A program made the position numbers and the translations under genes. Shown piece by piece: positions 11,867-18,923 of a stretch of 64,000 nt of DNA. The notes under the pieces were generated by a model. That model was not told the DNA's origin. It worked only from the letters and a program-made list of their open reading frames with translations, and did no database searches. Within the stretch, counting starts at the first letter, position 1. Each line of letters begins with the position of its first letter. Source of the DNA: Acholeplasmatales bacterium (GTDB taxonomy: Bacteria; Bacillota_I; Bacilli_A; Acholeplasmatales; Anaeroplasmataceae). The DNA is taken from positions 62,001 through 126,000 of the forward strand of contig JAFTDB010000031.1 in the NCBI GenBank assembly GCA_017454375.1. Reading direction: 5' to 3'.

Positions 11867-12178
11867 ATGGCAAACGTAAAAGTTACAATTAAAGTTGCTG
11901 CTCAAGGAACTGATAAACTTTATTTAGTAGGCTCAACAGCAAATCTAGGTAACTGGGATCCAAAAGATGCAGTTAAACTAGAATTCTGTGAAGGATGTGG
12001 CATGTTCACAACTACTAAGCAATTTGCAGAAGGCACAACTGTTGAATTCAAAGTTTTAAAAGCTAAAACTTATGATTCAGTTGAAAAAGGCACTTGGGGT
12101 GAAGAATTAGAAAACCACACATTTGTTGCTGCAAAAGGTTTAGAAGTTAAGGTTGATGTATTCAACTTTGCAAATTAA
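11867..12178 (+). CDS. Free-standing CBM20 starch/glycogen-binding protein
   Basis: The 103-residue protein is essentially a single carbohydrate-binding module of family CBM20. The signature stretch LYLVGSTANLGNWDPKDAVKL carries the Trp expected at the sugar-binding site, and the later TTKQF, GTTVEFKVLKAK and TWGEELENHTF fit the CBM20 beta-sandwich. It has no signal peptide and no attached enzyme, so it should be cytoplasmic. The start is ATG 11867 behind AGGGGAGGG, not the more upstream in-frame ATG at 11819. A perfect TATAAT lies at 11834-11839 but I see no good -35. Followed by two terminators, it is transcribed alone. Glycogen is the obvious ligand given glgC and glgA at 56044-58702; that is inference. 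Confidence 0.88.
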   Translation: MANVKVTIKVAAQGTDKLYLVGSTANLGNWDPKDAVKLEFCEGCGMFTTTKQFAEGTTVEFKVLKAKTYDSVEKGTWGEELENHTFVAAKGLEVKVDVFNFAN

Positions 12179-12195
12179 TAAAGCAATGACAAATT

Positions 12196-12223
12196 AAGGA
12201 AGTTTTATTCACTTCCTTTTTTT
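12196..12223 (+). terminator. Terminator of the CBM20 gene
   Basis: Stem AAGGAAGT/ACTTCCTT with a seven-base loop, followed by TTTTT. It lies 18 bases after the stop codon. Confidence 0.9.
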
Positions 12224-12261
12224 GTAGGAAAAATTAACTTCTTGTTTTCATTAATTTTCAT

Positions 12262-12287
12262 AAAACGGCTAATTTTAGCCGTTTTTT
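12262..12287 (+). terminator. Second, tandem hairpin terminator
   Basis: Perfect stem AAAACGGCTAA/TTAGCCGTTTT with a tiny loop and T-run on both sides. It would back up the first terminator and insulate the RNase J promoter. Confidence 0.8.
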
Positions 12288-12329
12288 ATATTTTTTTGTA
12301 AAAAATCCAAAAAAATTTTTATGTATATC

Positions 12330-12358
12330 TTGAATATTTTTTCACACTATTATATAAT
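12330..12358 (+). promoter_or_regulatory. Promoter of the RNase J-like gene
   Basis: TTGAAT (12330-12335), 17-base spacer, TATAAT (12353-12358), 45 bases before the start codon. Confidence 0.75.
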
Positions 12359-12403
12359 TATAAAAAATTCGCGTTTCAAATAATTAAGGAAAGGAGAATT
12401 ACC

Positions 12404-14089
12404 ATGAGTAAGATTAAATTCTTTGCTTTAGGTGGTCTACAAGAGATTGGTAAAAACATGTATGTTGTAGATGTTGACGATAAGCTTTTTATTTTCGATT
12501 GTGGTCTTAAGTATCCAACATCTCAGCTATACGGTGTAGACTTAATTGTTAATGATATATCCTATATAGAAAAGAATTCATCTAGAGTCGCTGGTGTATT
12601 CCTGTCTAATGCCAATTCAAATTATATTGGTGGTATATCATATCTTTTAAAAAATCATAATTATAGAGTATTTGGTAGTAAGCTTACGCTTGCTGTATTA
12701 AAGGATACATTAAAAGAAAATGATATTCCTGCAGATAAGAATGAATTTGTTGAAATTAACTGTAAAACAGTAGTTAATTTCCCTAATGTAGTAGTTAGAT
12801 TCTTTGAGGTTCCAAGTGATATACCTGATAGCTATGGTATAGCATTAAAAACTAATGATGGCTATATCATCTATACAAGCTGTTATAACTTCGATCAAAA
12901 TTCAAAAATTAACTATGATTATTTATATCGTTCTTTAGCTGTATTCTCAAAGGAAGGTGTACTTGCCCTACTTACTGATTCACTTGGTGCTAATTCATAT
13001 GAATCTAGAGGTACAATTCAAGAATTGACTATTAGAATTCATAATATAATAACAAGTTCTAAGGGTAGAATCATATTCTCTGTATTCTCATCTGATATTT
13101 TGAGAATTCAGCATATATGTAATATTGCTTTAGAGCATAATAAGAAAATAGCCGTAATCGGTAGAAAAACTCAAAAGATTGTTAATGAGGCAATCAACCT
13201 TGGATACATTAATATCCCAGAGGAGAGCTTTGCCAACTTAAGGTTCATTGATGAAAAGAATAATAATTTCAACAATGATCCTAACCTAGTTGTCTTAGTT
13301 ACAGGTGAAAGACATGAACCATTCTATATGTTACAAAGAATGGCTAGAGATGCCGACAGATTGATTCATCTAGAAGAAGATGACACAATCATCATCCTAA
13401 CTAATCCAACATTAGGTACTGAAAAGATGGCATCTAAGACTTTGGATATTATTTATCATAAAACAAGTAATATTAAATTGTTTAATTCTTCATTACTTCC
13501 TACAAAGGATGCGAATAGAGAAGAAATTAAGCAAATGATTAATATACTTAAACCAAAATACATTATCCCAGTAATAGGAGAATATAGACATCAGTATGCC
13601 TTACGTATTGTCGCTAACTGCGTTGGATACACTGATGATAAGATCCTTATTTGTGATAATGGTGATGTAGTTACATTTGATGACGGTGTCTTAGGATATA
13701 AGGTAAGCGAAGTTGAATGTGGTGAAATGCTAATTGATGGTAAAGCATTTGATGAGGTAGGAGACGTTGTTATGAAGGACCGTGACCTACTAGCTGATGA
13801 TGGTTTAATCATTATTACAGCAAATATTAATCCTAGAACAAAGACAATTGTGGCTGGACCTGATGTTGTCATGAAAGGATTTATATTTATTAAAGATAAT
13901 TTAGGAGTAATCAATAAAATAAAAGAGTTATTTTATTTGGTCTCTAACGATTTCTTGGCTGCAAAGTTCGTAAATTGGAACGAATTTAAAACAGCTATCA
14001 GAAATGAGATTTCTCATTATATCTACAAAGAAATGAAAAGAAATCCGATTATAATACCAGTATTAATCTCTACAGAGGTGGTGAAATAA
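12404..14089 (+). CDS. RNase J-like protein lacking the metal-binding catalytic residues
   Basis: Length (561 aa) and architecture match RNase J: metallo-beta-lactamase fold, beta-CASP insert, C-terminal domain. It opens with the family sequence FFALGGLQEIGKNMY and keeps ALLTDSLGAN, VTGERHEPFYMLQRMA and the VVMKDRDLLADDGLIIITANIN region. The catalytic residues are gone. The HGHEDH motif reads NANSNY (residues 69-74), IPDS is preceded by D rather than H, TGDFKFD reads TSCYNFD, the SGH loop reads TKDAN, and PIHGEYR reads PVIGEYR. By analogy with RNase J2, which partners J1, it may be a structural or regulatory subunit; no active paralogue is in the window. Its stop overlaps the next start (TAATG). 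Family membership is firm, inactivity is inferred from residues. Confidence 0.9.
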   Translation: MSKIKFFALGGLQEIGKNMYVVDVDDKLFIFDCGLKYPTSQLYGVDLIVNDISYIEKNSSRVAGVFLSNANSNYIGGISYLLKNHNYRVFGSKLTLAVLKDTLKENDIPADKNEFVEINCKTVVNFPNVVVRFFEVPSDIPDSYGIALKTNDGYIIYTSCYNFDQNSKINYDYLYRSLAVFSKEGVLALLTDSLGANSYESRGTIQELTIRIHNIITSSKGRIIFSVFSSDILRIQHICNIALEHNKKIAVIGRKTQKIVNEAINLGYINIPEESFANLRFIDEKNNNFNNDPNLVVLVTGERHEPFYMLQRMARDADRLIHLEEDDTIIILTNPTLGTEKMASKTLDIIYHKTSNIKLFNSSLLPTKDANREEIKQMINILKPKYIIPVIGEYRHQYALRIVANCVGYTDDKILICDNGDVVTFDDGVLGYKVSEVECGEMLIDGKAFDEVGDVVMKDRDLLADDGLIIITANINPRTKTIVAGPDVVMKGFIFIKDNLGVINKIKELFYLVSNDFLAAKFVNWNEFKTAIRNEISHYIYKEMKRNPIIIPVLISTEVVK

Positions 14090-14313
14090 TGTACGTAAGA
14101 GTATGGAAAAAGAATGAAAAGAAGTATGCAGCAGTAGTTAGATGTGTAAGAGATGGCAAGAAAGTTAAACAAGAAGTTATTGCTTACATTGGTGAAGTTA
14201 GTGATAATCAAATTCCATATTTAAAAGCAGCTTATCAAAAAGATAAACCAAAGTTAGTTTATAAAGATGGTACAGAATTTGACGGCAGCTTAACTACTGA
14301 TGAAGAAGAATAA
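14089..14313 (+). CDS. Small basic protein coupled to the RNase J-like gene
   Basis: A 74-residue protein with a basic beta-rich N-terminal half (YVRVWKKNEKKYAAVVR, then KKVKQEVIAYIGEV) and an acidic tail ending in DEEE. The first 45 residues resemble the N-terminal domain that precedes the catalytic core in IS1634/IS4-type transposases, but no transposase follows and the gene is cleanly bounded by a terminator. Start and RNase J stop overlap as TAATG, so the two are translationally coupled. A nucleic-acid-binding partner of the RNase J-like protein is a reasonable guess, no more. Confidence 0.75.
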   Translation: MYVRVWKKNEKKYAAVVRCVRDGKKVKQEVIAYIGEVSDNQIPYLKAAYQKDKPKLVYKDGTEFDGSLTTDEEE

Positions 14314-14347
14314 AAAAATGCGAGTTCGATAGGAACTCGCTTTTTTA
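14312..14347. terminator. Bidirectional terminator between convergent genes
   Basis: Stem GCGAGTTC/GAACTCGC (14320-14340) with a five-base loop, flanked by A7 and T6 runs. It serves the 74-aa gene on + and rarA on -. Confidence 0.93.
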
Positions 14348-14352
14348 TTTCA

Positions 14353-15570
14353 CTACTTATTTTGACTTTTTAAGAATTCTAAATATTTTTTTATTGCTCT
14401 TTCATAATTGCCTGTATCCTTAGGCTCATAATATACTTTACCTAGTAATTCATCAGGCATATATTGTTGTTCTACATAATCATTTGGATAATCATGCGGA
14501 TATTTATATTCATATTTACCACTCTTTAGTTCTTTATTAACTATATGAGGTGGAATCTTCATACTCTTCAAATTCTCTAAATCAGCTAAAGCCTTATCGA
14601 TAGCCAAATATGCTGAATTAGATTTAGGAGAAGTAGCAAGATCAATTACCGCATATGATAGTGGTAATCTAGCTTCTGGAAGCCCTAACTCTAGTGCAGA
14701 ATGAACTGCTGCATAAACTCTTGGGCCGATGCTTGGATTGCCAAGACCGATGTCTTCATATGCAAGGCACATAAGACGTCTACCGATGAATAATAAATCC
14801 TCGGTTTTTAAAAGCCTTGCTAGATAATGAAGTGCGGCATCTGGGTCACTACCTCTAATTGATTTAATCATAGCACTTGTTGTGTCGTAGAAGTTCTCAC
14901 CTTTTTCATCAATTAGGATAGATTTTTTACCTACTAGCTCAACTACATTTTCCATCTTAATATCTTCTTGATCAAGCATGTTAACAATCTCTAGGATGTT
15001 AAGTGCACTTCTGATTTCACAAGAAGAAACGTTGGCAATGTATTTTAATATTTCATCATCTATTTGTTTTAATCCTTCATTTTGGATTGTATTCCTTAAT
15101 AGCTTAATTACATCAGCTTCACTAATTTCATTCATTCTGTAGATATGACATCTAGAACGAATAGCTGGATTGATTGCCCTATATGGGTTTTCTGTTGTAA
15201 GTCCAATTAAGATTAATGAGCCATTTTCAAGATATGGAAGAAGAAAATCTTGAATATCTTTTTTCATTCTATGTATTTCATCGATGATTACTACTGTGTT
15301 TTCATGATATTTAGTGCTTTCTGATATTTCAATAAGCTTGGCTTTATTATCAACAGAAGCATTGAATGAAAAGCTTGATAGAGGAAAATGTGACGCGATT
15401 ATTTCAGCAATAGATGTCTTTCCACATCCTGCCTGACCATATAAAATCATTGAGAATAAGGTGTTGTTATTAAGCATTTTAGTAATGACACCTTTTTCAC
15501 CAACTAGGTGGTCTTGACCTACGATATCTTTGAAATCCTTTGGTCTTACTCTATAAGCTAATGGTTTCAC
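14353..15570 (-). CDS. rarA: Replication-associated recombination protein RarA (MgsA)
   Basis: RarA is a clamp-loader-like AAA+ ATPase acting at stalled replication forks. The 405-residue protein begins KPLAYRVRPKDFKDIVGQDHL, has Walker A YGQAGCGKTS near residue 45, Walker B VVIIDEIHRM, sensor/arginine region LTTENPYRAINPAIRSRCHIY, and the family-specific tail SALELGLPEARLPLSYAVI and HDYPNDYVEQQYMP. The start is a GTG at 15570 behind GGAGGAG; no upstream ATG fits. An extended -10 (TGTGCTAAAAT) precedes it but the -35 is poor. Confidence 0.95.
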   Translation of the reverse strand: MKPLAYRVRPKDFKDIVGQDHLVGEKGVITKMLNNNTLFSMILYGQAGCGKTSIAEIIASHFPLSSFSFNASVDNKAKLIEISESTKYHENTVVIIDEIHRMKKDIQDFLLPYLENGSLILIGLTTENPYRAINPAIRSRCHIYRMNEISEADVIKLLRNTIQNEGLKQIDDEILKYIANVSSCEIRSALNILEIVNMLDQEDIKMENVVELVGKKSILIDEKGENFYDTTSAMIKSIRGSDPDAALHYLARLLKTEDLLFIGRRLMCLAYEDIGLGNPSIGPRVYAAVHSALELGLPEARLPLSYAVIDLATSPKSNSAYLAIDKALADLENLKSMKIPPHIVNKELKSGKYEYKYPHDYPNDYVEQQYMPDELLGKVYYEPKDTGNYERAIKKYLEFLKSQNK

Positions 15571-15681
15571 AATATCTCCTCCTTCTTGAAGTATTTTAGC
15601 ACAAATTTATCTAAAAAACGATAAATATGTAGTCATATTTATGAAAAAAATTGAGAAAATGCTTATATAAGGGCTTTTTTA

Positions 15682-15711
15682 CTTTTACAAAGTAAAAGGA
15701 TGTGCTATAAT
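15682..15711 (+). promoter_or_regulatory. apt-rsh operon promoter with inverted repeat over the -35
   Basis: TTTACA (15684-15689), 16-base spacer, extended -10 TGCTATAAT (15703-15711). The -35 lies inside the perfect inverted repeat CTTTTAC-AAA-GTAAAAG (15682-15698). That repeat could be an operator; it could also be chance in AT-rich DNA. Confidence 0.6.
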
Positions 15712-15742
15712 AATTCTATATTTTAATTCGGGGTGATTAACT

Positions 15743-16264
15743 ATGAATTTAAAAGATTATGTAACTACAATACCTGATTTTCCTAAGAAAGGTATAATGT
15801 TTAGAGATGTAACACCTGTTATTGAAAATGGTGAATCTTTACAATATGCAATAGATCAATTAGCTGATTTTGCTAAAAAGGTTGGAGCAACTAAGATTGC
15901 TGGTCCAGAAGCACGTGGCTTTGTTTTAGGTGCTGCCATTGCTTATAAGCTAGGCTTAGGCTTCGTATTAATTCGTAAGCCAGGTAAGCTACCTAGAAAG
16001 ACAATCAGTGAGGATTACGCACTTGAATATGGTACAAATACACTTTGTGTACATGAAGATTCATTTAAAAAAGGTGACAAGGTTTTAATTGTCGATGACC
16101 TACTTGCTACAGGGGGCACTGCTGTTGCTTCAGCTAGATTAGTTGAAAGAAGTGGTGCAGAGGTTGCAGGCTTTGGTTTCTTAATCGACTTAGTTGATTT
16201 AAAAGGAAAAGAAGTTTTAAACAAATATAACGTCTTTGCTTTAATGGAGTACGAAGGAGAGTAA
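15743..16264 (+). CDS. apt: Adenine phosphoribosyltransferase
   Basis: Apt salvages adenine with PRPP to AMP. The 173-residue protein has the PRPP-binding motif VLIVDDLLATGGTA, the family-typical IPDFPKKGIMFRDVTP near the N-terminus, and PEARGFVLGAAIA. It starts with ATG behind GGGGTGA and leads a run of seven same-strand genes. The next gene is the (p)ppGpp enzyme six bases away, the apt-rel pairing often seen in Bacillota. Confidence 0.97.
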   Translation: MNLKDYVTTIPDFPKKGIMFRDVTPVIENGESLQYAIDQLADFAKKVGATKIAGPEARGFVLGAAIAYKLGLGFVLIRKPGKLPRKTISEDYALEYGTNTLCVHEDSFKKGDKVLIVDDLLATGGTAVASARLVERSGAEVAGFGFLIDLVDLKGKEVLNKYNVFALMEYEGE

Positions 16265-16270
16265 TTTTTT

Positions 16271-18469
16271 ATGGGATTTACAAAGTATGAAGAATTACTA
16301 GAGATAGTCTCTAAGTATATTCACAATGAAAAATCCTTAAAATTAATAAAAGACGCCTACGATTATGCAAATTCTATGCACGAAGGCCAATTCCGTAAAA
16401 GTGGTGAGCCATATATGATTCACCCTTTAAATGTTGCCTGTATTTTGGCTCAGCTTAATACTGGCCCTGCCACTGTTTGTGCTGGTTTACTTCATGATGT
16501 TATAGAAGATACATCAACTACAAAAGAAGAATTAGCCGAAAAGTTTGGTGAGGATGTTGCTGAACTTGTTGATGGTGCCACTAAGGTTAATCAGCTTAAG
16601 TTCATTTCCGCAACTGATAAAATGGATAAGCAAAACCAAAATAACCAACATTTATTACTGGCAATGGCCAAGGATATTAGAGTTATTATTGTTAAGCTTG
16701 CTGATAGATTACACAATATAAGAACTCTATCCTCATTAAATTCTGAACAACAAGAACGTATCGCTAGAGAGACACTTGATATTTATGCCCCTCTTGCTCA
16801 CAAACTCGGTATGTTCAAAATCAAAGCCGAGCTTGAAGATACTGCTTTAAAGTATGTTGATAAGGAATCTTACAATAAGATTGCATCTTTAATTAAGAAT
16901 GATAATGCTGTTCGTATGAACAATGTTGAGCATACAATTGAAGAAATTAAAGCTAAACTAGATAAAGAAAATATCACTAATTATGAGATAAAGGGTAGAA
17001 TCAAAAATATCTACAGTATCTATAAGAAGATGCAAACACAAAACAAGGATTTCAAAGATATCTATGATATCCTTGCTATCAGAATTATTGTTAATACTGT
17101 CAGTGAATGTTACCAGATCTTAGGTATAATCCATGCTGCTTATACACCAGTACCAAAGAGATTTAAAGACTACATTGCGGTTCCAAAGCCAAACATGTAT
17201 CAATCTTTGCATACTACTGTAATCAGTGAGGATGGATTTACATTCGAAGCCCAAATCCGTACATACGAGATGGATAAGGTAGCCGAACTCGGTGTCGCTG
17301 CTCACTGGGCATATAAGGAAAACAAAGAATATTCTAAGGAAAAAGAACAATTTGAAATTGCTTCTAAGCTTAAATGGTATGGCGAGCTTTTAAAGTTTTC
17401 TGAGGATGAAAAGGATGAATCTGCAAAGGAATATGTTGATGCTGTTAAGGATGATATCCTAGGCTCTAACGTATATGTTTATACACCTACAGGTGAGGTA
17501 GTAGATCTACCTAAGGGTGCAACTCCAATTGACTTTGCGTATAAGATTCATACAAATATCGGTAATAAGACAGTTGGTGCTATTGTTAATAACCACATTG
17601 TTCCACTTGATTATGAGCTTCAAAATGGTGACTTAATCTCTATTAAGACAAACAAAAACTCATTTGGTCCAAGTGAAAACTGGTTAAAGATAGCTAAAAC
17701 TACGCATGCTAAGCATAAGATTAAGAATTTCTTAAATAAACAAAACCGTGATGTATTAATTCAACATGGTAAGCAAATGATAGATGATGAATTTAAGCTT
17801 AACAAGGTTGTAACTTATGAATTAACAGATGACTTTGTTAAGACTAATTTCTCAAAAAACAACATCTATTCACTTGAAGATATGTACTTAGATGTAGGTA
17901 AAGCTAACCTATCTCCTAAGACTGTATTACAAAAATATATTGGTAATGTTCAACCTAACGAGGAAAAAACTGAAGAAGCTATTAACCGTCAGATTGAAAG
18001 AAACCAAAAGATATTAACTAGTCACAGTGAGACTGGCGTAGTAATTGATGGATTACCTAATCCACAAATTAAGCTAAGCTCATGCTGTAACCCAATTCCT
18101 GGTGATGAGATTGTTGGTTATGTAACTAAGGGTAATGGTATTGCTGTACACCATAAGCTATGCAAAAACCTAAAGACATTCCAACAAGAAAGATTATTAC
18201 CACTTTCTTGGGCTACTGATATTGATAGAAAATATCAAGTTAGTATTAAAATTGATGCTCAAAGTAATGTTGAATTACTTGTTGATATTATGAATACCGT
18301 AAATGCATCTGGTATGTCTATTTCAGCTATTAATGCCTCAAGTAATCAAGACTTTGAGACTGTAATCAAGCTAAAGGTTATGACTAGTAACCTTTTAGAA
18401 CTTGAAAAGATGATTATTAACCTAAAGAAGATTAAATATATTTACAATATTGAAAGAGACAATCTATGA
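16271..18469 (+). CDS. Bifunctional (p)ppGpp synthetase/hydrolase Rsh (Rel)
   Basis: Rsh makes (p)ppGpp from ATP and GDP/GTP on starved ribosomes and hydrolyses it otherwise. All domains are present in 732 residues. The HD hydrolase region has HPLNVACILA, LHDVIEDT and LADRLHNIRTL, with metal and catalytic residues kept. The synthetase region has YDILAIRII and RFKDYIAVPKPNMYQSLHTT. Then come TGS (VYTPTGEVVDLPKGATPIDF, about residue 400), a Cys/His zinc element (SSCCNPIPGD), and a C-terminal ACT domain. Both activities should be functional. It overlaps dtd by four bases (ATGA). Confidence 0.97.
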   Translation: MGFTKYEELLEIVSKYIHNEKSLKLIKDAYDYANSMHEGQFRKSGEPYMIHPLNVACILAQLNTGPATVCAGLLHDVIEDTSTTKEELAEKFGEDVAELVDGATKVNQLKFISATDKMDKQNQNNQHLLLAMAKDIRVIIVKLADRLHNIRTLSSLNSEQQERIARETLDIYAPLAHKLGMFKIKAELEDTALKYVDKESYNKIASLIKNDNAVRMNNVEHTIEEIKAKLDKENITNYEIKGRIKNIYSIYKKMQTQNKDFKDIYDILAIRIIVNTVSECYQILGIIHAAYTPVPKRFKDYIAVPKPNMYQSLHTTVISEDGFTFEAQIRTYEMDKVAELGVAAHWAYKENKEYSKEKEQFEIASKLKWYGELLKFSEDEKDESAKEYVDAVKDDILGSNVYVYTPTGEVVDLPKGATPIDFAYKIHTNIGNKTVGAIVNNHIVPLDYELQNGDLISIKTNKNSFGPSENWLKIAKTTHAKHKIKNFLNKQNRDVLIQHGKQMIDDEFKLNKVVTYELTDDFVKTNFSKNNIYSLEDMYLDVGKANLSPKTVLQKYIGNVQPNEEKTEEAINRQIERNQKILTSHSETGVVIDGLPNPQIKLSSCCNPIPGDEIVGYVTKGNGIAVHHKLCKNLKTFQQERLLPLSWATDIDRKYQVSIKIDAQSNVELLVDIMNTVNASGMSISAINASSNQDFETVIKLKVMTSNLLELEKMIINLKKIKYIYNIERDNL

Positions 18470-18912
18470 GAGCACTAATTCAAAGAGTTAAAAACGCTAG
18501 CTGTGTTGTAGATGGAAAAGAAGTATCAAAAATTGATAAAGGATTATTAGTTTTTGTAGGCTTTAAAAATAATGAAGATCCAAAGAAGATTGATAAATTA
18601 TATAAAAAGCTTATCGGTGTAAGAATATTTGAAGATTCTAACGGAAAGATGAATCTAAGTATTAAAGATGTTGGTGGTAGCTTTTTAGTAATATCACAAT
18701 TCACACTTTATGGTGATATGAGAGAAGGCTTAAGACCATCATTTACTGAAGCTATGGATTATAATCTAGCAAATGATTATTATTTGGATTTTACAAATCG
18801 TCTATCTAAAGATGGATATGATGTTAAGCTAGGCGTATTTGGTGCAGATATGAAAATTAATTTAATTAATGATGGTCCTGTTACCATTTGGTTAGATTCT
18901 GAAACATTGTAG
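18466..18912 (+). CDS. dtd: D-aminoacyl-tRNA deacylase Dtd
   Basis: Dtd removes D-amino acids (and misacylated glycine) from tRNA. The 148-residue protein has the two active-site signatures SQFTLYGD and GPVTIWLDS (the cross-subunit Gly-Pro motif), and starts MRALIQRV as usual. It overlaps the rsh gene by four bases, a classic rel-dtd arrangement in Bacillota. Confidence 0.97.
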   Translation: MRALIQRVKNASCVVDGKEVSKIDKGLLVFVGFKNNEDPKKIDKLYKKLIGVRIFEDSNGKMNLSIKDVGGSFLVISQFTLYGDMREGLRPSFTEAMDYNLANDYYLDFTNRLSKDGYDVKLGVFGADMKINLINDGPVTIWLDSETL

Positions 18913-18923
18913 GAGGTGTTTTT

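Noticed and set aside
14089-14313. Remnant of an IS1634-type insertion sequence
   Set aside because: Only the N-terminal-like domain is present, the gene has a clean start coupled to the RNase J-like gene and a terminator, and there are no inverted repeats or catalytic fragments.
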